This document shows, piece by piece, positions 37,775 through 46,425 of a stretch of 64,000 nt of DNA. This stretch comes from Sphingobacterium thalpophilum (lineage in GTDB: Bacteria; Bacteroidota; Bacteroidia; Sphingobacteriales; Sphingobacteriaceae). The notes under the pieces are model-generated. The model was not told where the DNA came from, made no database searches, and was given only the letters and a program-made list of their open reading frames with translations. The number at the start of each line of letters is the position of its first letter. Position 1 is the stretch's first letter. Location of the stretch: positions 62,001-126,000 of the forward strand of contig NZ_LR590484.1 in NCBI RefSeq assembly GCF_901482695.1, read 5' to 3'. The position numbers and the translations under genes are program-made.

Positions 37775-37811
37775 TTTAGTGAAATAGTTGTCCAACCAAT
37801 GGGGAGTATCA

Positions 37812-38507
37812 TAACTCTACCAGATTTTCATAAGCAGATTTGTTGGCATCAAAGATTAATGGGGCAACTTTTTCCGTCAGGTTTAGTGGCTCTGCTAAGG
37901 CTTTCTTAAAATAAGCGATATCATAATATTCATGCCCAGTAATGGCCATTACTTTCCCCTCCCGGATCCAGACCAGATGAGGCAATACCTGATGCGGGAA
38001 GTACCGAGAAAGCTTACTGTCTCCATAAATACAATAGAACCCCCAATGATTATCAGTCATTTTTTTCAATACCTTCTTTTCATCTTCATTTGAGACAGGT
38101 ATAAATTCGATAGACTCATTGGATAAGGTTGCCTTGATACTATCAAGCTGATTGAGTCCTTTGATGCAAGGGCCGCACCAGGTCGCCCAGAAGTCCAAAA
38201 TAATTAATTTTTTACCCCGGTAATCTTGAAGGGAGATGTTGGTTCTAGTAGCCTGATGGTTAGTGATCTTTAATGAAAGATTCCAAAGTTCTTCTGGAAT
38301 GGTATGCCCTACTTTAAGCGGACTGATAAGAAGCCCATCAGCCCCGCTGTCCTTGCGGGGCGTCTGAGCTGATAAACTAAACATAGAAAACATTACAATA
38401 CCCCAGATAAGGATTGGCAATTTTAAGCAGTTCGATTTCGTTTGTTCTAGGCAGGAGCATGGTGTACCAATAGGCAGTTCACTCCCACCCTTGTAAAAAT
38501 GAGTCAT
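37812..38507 (-). pseudogene. TlpA-like thioredoxin, N-terminal half of split gene
   Basis: The frame from 38507 gives about 232 residues. It has a hydrophobic export segment (LPILIWGIVMFSMFSLSAQ) and a thioredoxin domain with the redox motif WATWCGPCIKG followed by VSNEDEKKV and VLPHLVWIREGK. It stops at TGA only inside the IS3 end (about 37809-37811). TlpA-type proteins reduce or swap disulfides in the periplasm. The intact gene would have been the first of an operon with the RagAB-like pair. Confidence 0.85.
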
Positions 38508-39133
38508 TTTTAAAGGTGTTAATGTGGCTGTGACCTGCTGGGATTAGAATCCTTCGGATACAAACGCATCGCTTTGTTCCTAAGCCTAGCTCAGGTCACA
38601 AATAAATAATAAGGTTAATAAAAAATCGAAGGGCGTTTGAATGGTTAGTTCCAAGGTAAATAGTAGGATCGTCACGCACTTTACGATTGAAAAAGTCATA
38701 TAGACTTTTCGCCTCGAGAGCTACTCCGGAGAACGGACTAAATTTTTGTAAAGCTGTTTTTTCATACTCGTTTTATTGGTTAAACGAGCCAAATCAAGAA
38801 AAACGGGGTGGCCTATTTTCCAACTGTTATCAGGCACTACCGCTAGGCCCAGAATCCAATTGTACAATAGGGCATCACCCCGTATTTTGCAATTATACAA
38901 AAAAATCGGGGAGAATTTCCCTATCGCCTTGGATTCTATCAATTGCGGTAGTTTTGATAACAAGGCTCGTATGTATTAATATCTTTCGCTTTTTTTCTAG
39001 TTCATCATCTATAATAAGACTACAATTATCAATCGATACACAAATATACAATATTAATATAATTAAATACAATTATTTTACAATTTATAATACAATACAA
39101 GTGATAGTATATTGCATTATAAGTTCAATAAAG
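38508..39133. other. Region of unclear content upstream of the Septu-like operon
   Basis: About 625 bp. Open frames on both strands at 38687-38980 overlap each other and give unrecognised peptides. From about 38990 the DNA is strongly AT-rich and probably holds the promoter of the following defence genes. No gene is called. The stretch at 38690-38980 is richer in G+C than its right flank and may be the scar of an insertion. Confidence 0.4.
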
Positions 39134-39547
39134 TTGGAAAAGGATAATAAAACTATACATCGCGGTAAAATTCTCCATGAGATTTTAAAAAACCATCCGA
39201 GAAGAATCAAAGATATTGTGGAAGATGCGGGGTACAAATATGGCACTTTCTATAAACATAAAAATAACCCAGAATTATCTTTGGAAATTATTGCAAAATA
39301 TGGAAAAGTAATAGATAAGGATTTTTCTGTAGAATTTCCAGAAATGGCGAATTTCCCATCCTTGGCCTTAGTTGAAACAAGCTTTTCGAATAGAGGTTCA
39401 GTAGACCTTAAGAAGGAGCTTGAAGATCTCAAAGAGAAATATTCTAGCTTTTTGAATAAACACAACGCTATTCTCGAAGCGAATATAGAACTAAGAGAAG
39501 AGAACATTAAGTTAAAGGAGCAGATAGCTGAATTAAAGAAAAAATAG
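39134..39547 (+). CDS. Small HTH/coiled-coil protein preceding the Septu-like pair
   Basis: About 137 residues from a TTG at 39134 (KLEKDNKTIHRGKILHEIL). The frame is open further upstream, but the translation there is hydrophobic AT-rich noise, and no ATG fits. The N-terminal part (HEILKNHPRRIKDIVEDAGYKYGTFYKHKNNPELSLEIIAKYG) looks like a Cro/phage-repressor-type HTH. The C-terminal part (about 90-137) is a charged coiled coil. It is 22 bp upstream of the ATPase gene and probably represses or senses for the system. The start is uncertain. Confidence 0.65.
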   Translation: MEKDNKTIHRGKILHEILKNHPRRIKDIVEDAGYKYGTFYKHKNNPELSLEIIAKYGKVIDKDFSVEFPEMANFPSLALVETSFSNRGSVDLKKELEDLKEKYSSFLNKHNAILEANIELREENIKLKEQIAELKKK

Positions 39548-39569
39548 AAAGACAGGCTAGGAAACAGTT

Positions 39570-40832
39570 ATGCAAATCAATAAAATACATATAAAGAATT
39601 TTAGGGGTTTCGAAGAGAAAAGTTTTAATCTTAATCCTCACTTTACAGTTGCTATAGGAGATAACGGCACAGGAAAATCCACCTTACTGCAAGCTATTCA
39701 GGTTGCTGCAGGAGCTTTCTTCTTAGGACTACCCAAAGTCGTCAGTCGAAGGCATATTCAAGAAAATGAAATTCGTTTCGCAATCAACAGGATTTCAAAA
39801 CAAGCAGAGTACTTTACACCGACAATAGTTGAAGCAACAGGTCAAATTAACGGAACTGATGAGATCATATGGAGGAGAGTTGTCTCAGAATATGGAAAGG
39901 CAAATTCAACAAAAAATGAAGATATCGGGACCATTAGGGATATTGCAATTAATTACACAAATGCTCTCAATTCGACTTCAAGACCTCAGCTTCCTATAAT
40001 CGCATTTTATGGTGTAAGGCAGCTTGGAGGAAATGACATTCGAAAAAAAAGAGTTAAGAAAAACAGGCTTATTATACGTGATGGATATTATAATGCACTC
40101 GGCGCAAAGGTAGATGCTGACCCCGTTACTCAATGGTTTTATTATTATGATGAGGAACTCAAGGAAGACCGAGAATTTAAAGGGACATTCGAAGCGGTAA
40201 TAGAAGCAATAGGTCTAGCAATCCCCTATCTAAAAAATATAGCATTCGATAATTTTAGGCTGGAACTGGTCGCTGATTGTGAAATCGAAGGGCAAGAAAC
40301 AAGACGGCTACCGCATTCTCTCATGAGTGACGGTGTAAAGAGAATGCTAGGAATCGTGACAGATATTGCATATCGTTGCGCAATTCTAAATGGTTTTCTT
40401 GGCTATAAAGCAGTACAGGAAAGTCATGGGATAGTAATGATAGATGAACTCGATATGCATTTGCACCCTAATTGGCAGCGATTTGTTGTCAATGACCTCA
40501 AAAAAGCTTTTCCTAACATACAGTTTGTTGTAACGACCCACTCTCCATTTATTGTGCAATCTGTAGAGAGTGATGAATTGATCAATCTGGATTTCATTAT
40601 GGATATTCCTCCAAATGAATTAAAAATAGACGAAGTAGCAACAGAAGTGATGGGCGTAGACAGCCCCTTTGCTATCGAAAACGAGGAAAAATACAAACAT
40701 GCCAAACGGATTTTAACTATGTTAGAAGATGGAAGTAGTTCCAATGAGATTAATAAAGAACTTGATGAAATTACCGACCCAGGATTACGTGCTTTTCTGG
40801 AGTTAAATAAACTTTCAAAGGGAAAAAGATGA
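39570..40832 (+). CDS. ptuA: AAA-type ATPase of a Septu-like defence pair (PtuA-like)
   Basis: A 420-residue ATPase of the RecF/SMC-like class. Walker A is GDNGTGKST (residues 30-38), the signature region is LPHSLMSDGVKRMLGIVTDIAYR, Walker B is GIVMIDELDMHLHP (D292, E293) and the His switch is in VVTTHSPFI. Septu type I systems couple such an ATPase with an HNH nuclease to stop phage growth. The downstream HNH gene overlaps by 4 bp (ATGA). The length is shorter than some PtuA proteins, so a relative of Septu is as likely as a classical one. Confidence 0.83.
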   Translation: MQINKIHIKNFRGFEEKSFNLNPHFTVAIGDNGTGKSTLLQAIQVAAGAFFLGLPKVVSRRHIQENEIRFAINRISKQAEYFTPTIVEATGQINGTDEIIWRRVVSEYGKANSTKNEDIGTIRDIAINYTNALNSTSRPQLPIIAFYGVRQLGGNDIRKKRVKKNRLIIRDGYYNALGAKVDADPVTQWFYYYDEELKEDREFKGTFEAVIEAIGLAIPYLKNIAFDNFRLELVADCEIEGQETRRLPHSLMSDGVKRMLGIVTDIAYRCAILNGFLGYKAVQESHGIVMIDELDMHLHPNWQRFVVNDLKKAFPNIQFVVTTHSPFIVQSVESDELINLDFIMDIPPNELKIDEVATEVMGVDSPFAIENEEKYKHAKRILTMLEDGSSSNEINKELDEITDPGLRAFLELNKLSKGKR

Positions 40833-41587
40833 GACCATTAAATAAAGGGACTACGCCAACACTTGATGGAGAAGAGATCACCGTTAACAGCTATGGAGAA
40901 TGGAGGAGGTTCTTAATTGAGAGGATCGGTTACTATTGTGCGTATTGCAATATTCCGCTCAGCCATAATCTAAACGTTGAGCATGTTGTTCCAAAGAATC
41001 CAGTTGAAGGTGCTGAAGCAGGAGATTCGCTTGCTTGGGACAATATGCTGTTGGCATGCGGTCCCTGTAATAATGCAAAAAGCAATCGTGAGATCAATGC
41101 TAATCGCTACTATTTACCCGAAGAGCATAACACTTTACTGCCTTTCACAGTAGGTGAGATCCCTGATAATCCAAATGCTGCAATCATTGCACCTTCACAT
41201 GCATTGACTCTATCACAGAATTTAAAAGCTCAAGCTACGATCGAGCTATTCGGCTTAAATGAAATTGATAATCGCAATAAAGTTGTCGACATAAGGTGGA
41301 AGAAAAGAAAAATGGCCTTACAACTAGCCAGATCATCTTTCGCCTTATATTCTGAAATTAAAGTCTCAAATAGAGCACTTTTGCCCCATGCCGCTTCACA
41401 CGTCGCGCGCACTGCCGCCGAGGTTGGCTTTTTCATTGTTTGGTTTGAGATTTTCAAAAATGAGCCATTAGTTTTTGAACAATTTTTGGTAAATGAAATA
41501 CTACCAGGTACAGCACGAGATTGTTTCGCCGACGGTACTTTCGAATTGATACCTAAAAATCTTGAAAACGATAATGATAATATATAG
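40829..41587 (+). CDS. ptuB: HNH endonuclease of the Septu-like pair (PtuB-like)
   Basis: A 252-residue nuclease. The zinc and catalytic residues of a CxxC HNH fold are seen at C37-C40 (YYCAYC), H52 (VEHVVPK), C77-C80 (CGPC) and N81-N82-K84. A longer helical C-terminal region (about 130-252) is of unknown role. It would cut DNA or RNA after ATPase sensing of phage. It is translationally coupled to the ATPase. No terminator is obvious after it. Confidence 0.83.
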   Translation: MRPLNKGTTPTLDGEEITVNSYGEWRRFLIERIGYYCAYCNIPLSHNLNVEHVVPKNPVEGAEAGDSLAWDNMLLACGPCNNAKSNREINANRYYLPEEHNTLLPFTVGEIPDNPNAAIIAPSHALTLSQNLKAQATIELFGLNEIDNRNKVVDIRWKKRKMALQLARSSFALYSEIKVSNRALLPHAASHVARTAAEVGFFIVWFEIFKNEPLVFEQFLVNEILPGTARDCFADGTFELIPKNLENDNDNI

Positions 41588-41851
41588 TGGGGATTTCTGA
41601 CACTGACACAACCCTTAAATCAATACCCATTTTGACCAATCTTAAACTTCGAATGATATTTAAGCGCAAAGCGTTACAAAAAATTATAATTCCCTAAAAT
41701 AATAGCTCCGATTTTAATTACTCCGAATTCGAGGTAGACAGAAGAAGCAGTCGCAGTAAGATTTATTATATTTGCAGCAATGGAACGGTTGAACCGAACC
41801 ATCAGATATAGTAGAAAATATAGGTTGTGAAGAAATTCAAATTGAAGAGTT

Positions 41852-42049
41852 ATGGTCTATGAGAGATTAGTCGTCAAAAGTTTTGGCCCTTTATCAAATA
41901 TTGATATAGAAATAAAAGATATTAACATTTATATTGGAGCTAATCTCAGCGGAAAAAGCACCATTACAAAGCTTTTATCAATTCTCAAATCTGGAATTTT
42001 CTTCAATGCCAACAATCGATTAGATACATTTAAAAGATCTCTCAGCAAC
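41852..42049 (+). pseudogene. AAA ATPase N-terminus, interrupted by IS21
   Basis: The first 66 or so residues of a RecF/ABC-like ATPase: MVYERLVVKSFGPLSNIDIEI, then Walker A in IGANLSGKST. The gene is cut at 42049 by an IS21 element that duplicated GCAAC. The continuation is at 44629. Confidence 0.85.
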
Positions 42050-42139
42050 TGCATATTCCGGTGATATTGACCCCTTTCCGGCGATACTGACCCCTCAGAT
42101 TTTGGTTATCTGGGGATTATTACCAATAGCCTGACAATA

Positions 42140-42856
42140 TTACCTTTTTTTTCTTAGACTTTCACCCTTAAGTTCAATTCGGTGAGAAGTATGTACAATC
42201 CGGTCCAATACAGCGTCCGCAATTGTATCTTCCCCAATCACATCATACCAGCTTGCGACCGGAAGCTGACTGGCTATAATGGTGGATGACCTGGCATGCC
42301 TATCTTCAATAATTTCCATCAGGTCCAGTCTTTGCTGCTGATCCAGATTTACAAGACCAAAGTCATCCAGGATCAGCAGGTCAGATTTTGCAATCCTGTC
42401 CAGAAGTTTGTGCATTGATCCTTCGAGTCTGGCAATCTTAGTTCGCTGGAGCAGCTTCTGTAGGTTGAAGTATAAGACCTTTTTTCCCTGTGAGCACGCT
42501 TTTAACCCAAGGGCTGAGGCCAGAAAGCTTTTTCCGCACCCCGTCGCGCCCGATATCAGTAGCGGCTCACCTCTTTCAATATACCCGCCAGTAATCAGGT
42601 CTGCAATCTGGGCTTTGTCCATACCGCGTTTGGGATCCATATTGAGCTCCTCAATCGATGCCTGATAACGAAAGGCAGCATTCTTTTTTAGTCTGTCAAA
42701 CCGTTTTTCGTCCCTGCTGTCCAGCTCTGACTGCAGGAGAAGCTGCAATCCATCCTCAAAGTTAAGTTCTGTCATACGACGCGTTTCTACCAATGCTTTC
42801 CAGCTACGCTCCATACCCAATAGGCGGAGACTTCTCATGTTGTGTTCGATGTTCAC
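42140..42856 (-). CDS. istB: IS21 IstB ATPase
   Basis: A 238-residue transposition helper ATPase of the DnaC/IstB type. Walker A is GATGCGKS (103-110), Walker B is LLILDDFGLV and sensor-like residues are in STIIASQLP. The N-terminal helical domain (MNIEHNMRSLRLLGMERSWKAL) is typical. It starts 17 bp after the istA stop. Confidence 0.95.
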   Translation of the reverse strand: MNIEHNMRSLRLLGMERSWKALVETRRMTELNFEDGLQLLLQSELDSRDEKRFDRLKKNAAFRYQASIEELNMDPKRGMDKAQIADLITGGYIERGEPLLISGATGCGKSFLASALGLKACSQGKKVLYFNLQKLLQRTKIARLEGSMHKLLDRIAKSDLLILDDFGLVNLDQQQRLDLMEIIEDRHARSSTIIASQLPVASWYDVIGEDTIADAVLDRIVHTSHRIELKGESLRKKR

Positions 42857-42873
42857 TGTAATTGATTTTTATG

Positions 42874-44427
42874 TTATGAATAATACCCCCGGTTCCTGAT
42901 ATTTTCGTGCAGGGGAAGTTTTTTTTCGGTCGGTGCCCCGCCGTGCTCCGGAAAGTTTACCATACCGGTTATTAAAAGACCTTCAACAAACTTATACCGT
43001 AGCTGGCGATGAGTAATAGCCACCCGACAGGCCTTTATAAACAGGTCGCTGTAGGTCCTTTGAAGCCTGAACAACCCATCACATGTCCTGTAAAGCTGTT
43101 CAGGATGGCGTTTCTGGTCAAAGATCATCTGTACCAGTTCACTGAATACCGGGGATATGGCATTTGCTCTTGTCAGGTAATGGGCAGGGTTCTTTTTTCT
43201 GAACTCACGGTACCTGGCATCCAGATGTTCCTCCAGGGTGGTGTAGGCATTCTGTTTTGGGCTCCTCTGATGCAGGGCGACCTGTTTTCCTCCAACAAAG
43301 ATGTGCACGAGATTTTTGGTGTAGATAACCTGTGCTTTCTTTCCGATATAGCAACTGGGTGCACTATAGAAGTGTCTGTCCCTGCCCAGATAGACATGCC
43401 CGTTTTCACCGATCTTAAGCTCCGCATAATATTTTAGTGCAAAGCGATGCTCGGGTAATGGCAACAGAAGATGTTTTTCACAGCTGAGGAACCGTTCCTG
43501 CCGGCAATAGCTCCTATTCTGCATACGCGTCTGGTTCAGCTTCAATACACAGTCTTCAACGGCGCTGTTGAGGGATGATAATGAGAAAAAGCTCCTGTTT
43601 CGAAGTTTGGCAAATACCTGCGTATAAATGATCTTTACATGGTTTTCTACGGCACTCTTGTCCCTGGGCTTTCCAGCGCGCGCAGGGATGATAACAGTAG
43701 CGTAATGATTGGCCAGGTCTTCCATACAGCGGTTGATTTCAGGTTCGTACCTGTCACTTTTTATAACCGCAGACTTAAGATTGTCCGGAACGATACATCT
43801 TGGCACCCCGCCAAGAAACTGTATGCATCTATCCAGCGCATCCAAAAAGTCGGGTGTCTTCTGGCTTGGTACAGCTGTGGCGTAACAATAATTGGAAAAA
43901 GGGAGACAGGCCACAAAGATCTCACAATTTATGATCTCACCGGTATTGCCATCGATATAATGAAGCTTCTTGCCGGAAAAGTCGATATAAAGTTTATCTG
44001 CTGGTGTATGTTCCATGACCATCGAGCTGCGCTTCTGTACTTTGAGATATTGCCCCAGGTGGAAACAGAACTGTGAAAGTTCATAGCCATCCGACACACT
44101 CTGCTTATATTCTTCCCAAAGAAGTTTACGGGTAACACCCGGACGGCTGAGTTCCTGCTGAAAATAGGAAAGCCGCTCTTTGAAATCCTCAAACCGGGCG
44201 TCACGATAGGCTGGATTACCAGCATTAAGAAGTCCGTCGAGAATCGGATCCTCCAGTTCCAGCAGCTCGTTCATGTTGAGCTTTGCCTGACCGATCTTGA
44301 AAAGATAGGTCTTTACGGTGTTCTTACTCAGTGATAAACAACGTGCTATCGCTTTTATGGCATAGCCCTGCTGTTTCAATCTTATCAATTGTTTTATCTG
44401 ACTCATGGGTCTTGATTTACCGGCCAT
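42874..44427 (-). CDS. istA: IS21 IstA transposase
   Basis: A 517-residue transposase. It has an N-terminal HTH (IKQLIRLKQQGYAIKAIARCLSLSKNTVKTYL). The DDE catalytic core has D in LYIDFSGKKLHY, D in CIVPDNLKSAV and E in RDKSAVENHVKIIY. A C-terminal beta-barrel domain binds DNA. It is full length. Confidence 0.95.
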   Translation of the reverse strand: MAGKSRPMSQIKQLIRLKQQGYAIKAIARCLSLSKNTVKTYLFKIGQAKLNMNELLELEDPILDGLLNAGNPAYRDARFEDFKERLSYFQQELSRPGVTRKLLWEEYKQSVSDGYELSQFCFHLGQYLKVQKRSSMVMEHTPADKLYIDFSGKKLHYIDGNTGEIINCEIFVACLPFSNYCYATAVPSQKTPDFLDALDRCIQFLGGVPRCIVPDNLKSAVIKSDRYEPEINRCMEDLANHYATVIIPARAGKPRDKSAVENHVKIIYTQVFAKLRNRSFFSLSSLNSAVEDCVLKLNQTRMQNRSYCRQERFLSCEKHLLLPLPEHRFALKYYAELKIGENGHVYLGRDRHFYSAPSCYIGKKAQVIYTKNLVHIFVGGKQVALHQRSPKQNAYTTLEEHLDARYREFRKKNPAHYLTRANAISPVFSELVQMIFDQKRHPEQLYRTCDGLFRLQRTYSDLFIKACRVAITHRQLRYKFVEGLLITGMVNFPEHGGAPTEKKLPLHENIRNRGYYS

Positions 44428-44628
44428 TGGAATAACTCTTAAAAATCTTATCCCAAATAAATCAAAATAACCAAGGGGGTCAGTATGATCCGAAATAAGT
44501 TCATCTAAATCTTATAAAGGGGTCAACATCTGCCGGAATGGCATGCGATAACTCAATGGAATTGCGCATATACTCCAGTGCAACGTACCGGAATCATGGG
44601 GTCAATTTACTCCGGAATATGCAGCAAC

Positions 44629-44843
44629 TATAATATCGATTTTGCAATAAACGAAGATACCTTGATTTAGTATGAAAATGGCGATTACTTTTATACTATT
44701 AAGGATCAACAATTCGCTTCCAATATCTTAAATGAAAAGGATGTAAAAAGTTTAAATCCAATTTATATACCTGCTGATAGGGTATTTTTTGCGACTTTTT
44801 CTCAATCTATTTTTAGCCTAATCAGTAGCGATATCGCAGCATA
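44629..44843 (+). pseudogene. AAA ATPase, second fragment with premature stop
   Basis: Continues in frame from 42049 when the IS21 and one GCAAC copy are removed (SLSNYNIDFAINEDTLI), then meets a TAG at about 44670. The same frame goes on with YENGDYFYTIKDQQ and the typical IYIPADRVFFATFSQS, ending in TAA near 44842. The gene is doubly broken and its C-terminus is lost. Confidence 0.7.
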
Positions 44844-45316
44844 ATTTTAACAATCCATCTAAAGTACATATTTTCGGTATTGATAATAATACGAATATCG
44901 ATAATGAAATTATGCAGATGGATTTACACAGAGAGCTATTGGGAGACACTCAGGCTCTTCCTTATCTTCGATTACTTTATAAACGAGATCTGAGTGGAAC
45001 AAAATGGCTTGCACTGAAAGATTCTATACTACAAAAAAAAGTTGACCAAACTTTTTTTAATCATTACTTACTTAGCCTTTCGGAAAAAACAATTAATTCC
45101 TTTGATGATATATTTATCGAACGAGATAAGAGGATGTTTAATCGGGTTGTGCGGATTGACAGTATATTTAATCAAAATAATAAAAAAATTGTAATTTTGG
45201 CACATTCCATTCATTTAAAAAAGAAGCCGGTTTTAGAATATGATAAAGTAACAATGTTGGGGGGATATTTAGAAGATTATTATAAAAATCAATTTTATAA
45301 TCTTTTAATCCAATGA
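44840..45316 (+). pseudogene. Erythromycin esterase-like fragment
   Basis: The open frame from about 44840 (ATG at 44912, 134 residues) has HIFGIDNNT at its start. Near the end it has KKIVILAHSIHLKKK followed by LGGYLEDYYKNQFYNLLIQ, the pattern of the erythromycin esterase/succinoglycan biosynthesis family. Both the N-terminus and the C-terminus are missing. The left edge overlaps the end of the AAA fragment and the right edge meets an IS256-type solo end. It is not expected to be functional. Confidence 0.6.
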
Positions 45317-45409
45317 CACAGTTTGAGTTACACTCCCGGTAAGTTATAAAAATTCGGAGTCCTTTCAAACTTCGAATTTTATAACTTACCACCTTTATGA
45401 AATAGTGTC
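45315..45409. repeat. Solo IS256-type end or MITE-like element
   Basis: A 95-bp palindromic stretch with GACAC at the left edge and GTGTC at the right. Inside, GGTAAGTTATAAAAATTCG (from 45338) pairs with CGAATTTTATAACTTACC (to 45390). Its right 70 bases closely resemble the right end of the IS256 element at about 51860-51933. It is probably a left-over end or a non-autonomous derivative. Confidence 0.65.
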
Positions 45410-45462
45410 AGTTTTTTTAGATGTATATGATTTTGGTATAACATAATTCGAGTTACATTCTC

Positions 45463-46425
45463 TTACTCCTGATCACTTATCCTTATTATCTCACTTAACA
45501 GGACGTCCATATCGGAACTAAAGTTAATTTGTATTTTGTTTGGTAGGGCCTCTTTTCTTCTGATATGAGTATGAAGATAAGAATCAGAAATATTCCTAAG
45601 TGATACATTAAGATGTTCCATTGACTTTTTGAAACTTTTACTACCATAATTATTTGCTACTTCATTAAAGCTCTTACAATCAAATATTGGAGGAATATGA
45701 TCAATTATTGCCCTCATTATCATCCCAACTGATAGGTAGTTTTCAAATAAAAAAGCATGATCTAATTCCTCGCAAAATCGAACAAGCCTACTAAGATCAA
45801 AGACTTTATGATTTACACTTTTTAATCTTTCAAGTCTGTCAGGATCAATAAAATGTTGATTTTTAGGCTTTCTATTGGCCACTTTTTTTAACAATAATTC
45901 TTCATTATAAATTAGGTCCCCCTTCTCGTTGAAATAAAAGACGCTATCATCCTTCGGCATAACTAAAGCCAACCTTTCTTTCCCCCCCTTATTTTCGCCA
46001 ATTTCTGAATTAAGGTAATGATACCACCTACCAAATATTTTTATTACATCATCTATTGAATTACTAATCCCATGGTTAACTTTAACTAGTTGAGCACTTT
46101 GTTTCTCCTTCTTACCCTTATTCATATAAGAGAAGTAATCTTTAAACGGAACGAAATTTGTAATAGCAAATTTTATCAAAGATTTTGGTATAATATCCTT
46201 TATTGTTTTAGTGGCAAGTTGGGGGCCCACAGAGATAATACCATTGTTAACGCTAAAAATATCCAAATCGATTAGAAAAAGTAGAGCCGACCGAATATAA
46301 CTTCTACTTTTACCAGTAGAGTTTATAAGTACATTTTCATCAATTGAATTATCATTTGATAAGAGCTTAAAGTTAATTATTAAATCTTCTGCGACCTTAA
46401 ATGAGGGAGTAATTAATTTAACCAT
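45463..46425 (-). CDS. Hypothetical protein, second gene of a two-gene module
   Basis: A 320-residue protein. Its N-terminal 75 residues look like a winged helix (DENVLINSTGKSRSYIRSALLFLIDLDIFSVNNG). A middle region is basic. The C-terminal part (about 225-318) is helical: FLFENYLSVGMIMRAIIDHIPP, SFKKSMEHLNVSLRNISDSYLHTHIRR, FSSDMDVLLSEIIRI. The RAIIDH segment fits an Rx4H spacing as in HEPN domains, but I do not claim that family. It overlaps the upstream gene by 8 bp, so they are coupled. In an island of defence genes and IS elements a defence role is possible. Confidence 0.7.
   Translation of the reverse strand: MVKLITPSFKVAEDLIINFKLLSNDNSIDENVLINSTGKSRSYIRSALLFLIDLDIFSVNNGIISVGPQLATKTIKDIIPKSLIKFAITNFVPFKDYFSYMNKGKKEKQSAQLVKVNHGISNSIDDVIKIFGRWYHYLNSEIGENKGGKERLALVMPKDDSVFYFNEKGDLIYNEELLLKKVANRKPKNQHFIDPDRLERLKSVNHKVFDLSRLVRFCEELDHAFLFENYLSVGMIMRAIIDHIPPIFDCKSFNEVANNYGSKSFKKSMEHLNVSLRNISDSYLHTHIRRKEALPNKIQINFSSDMDVLLSEIIRISDQE

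Larger units (their letters stand above)
36596..37811 (+). mobile_element. IS3-family insertion sequence (about 1.2 kb)
   Basis: Inverted repeats TACTCCCC...CTGGACAACT (from about 36597) and the matching reverse copy ending GGGGAGTA (37808) bound two overlapping transposase frames. The exact outer base is uncertain by one to three positions. No clear target duplication was found (ATA is the best candidate). It split a TlpA-DUF3738 gene. Both frames are intact, so it may be active. Confidence 0.9.
42050..44623 (-). mobile_element. IS21-family insertion sequence (2574 bp)
   Basis: Ends TGCATATTCCGG... on both sides and a 5-bp target duplication GCAAC (42045-42049 and 44624-44628) define the element. 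Repeated terminal sites are visible: two at the left (TTCCGGNGATANTGACCCC) and at least three at the right (about 44476-44620), as expected for IstA binding. IstA and IstB are both intact. Confidence 0.95.

Noticed and set aside
36590..37815. Clean 3-4-bp target duplication of the IS3 at 36.6 kb
   Set aside because: ATA on both sides is possible, but the inverted repeat edges differ by one or two bases and the gene frame is restored better without it; left undecided.
38687..39133. N-terminal extension of the HTH/coiled-coil frame
   Set aside because: The extra 149 codons are open by chance through AT-rich DNA (runs of Ile/Asn/Tyr) and do not resemble the domain that follows.
39570..41587. 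Retron-associated (Septu plus reverse transcriptase) system
   Set aside because: No reverse transcriptase gene or msr/msd-like structure is visible near the ATPase/HNH pair.
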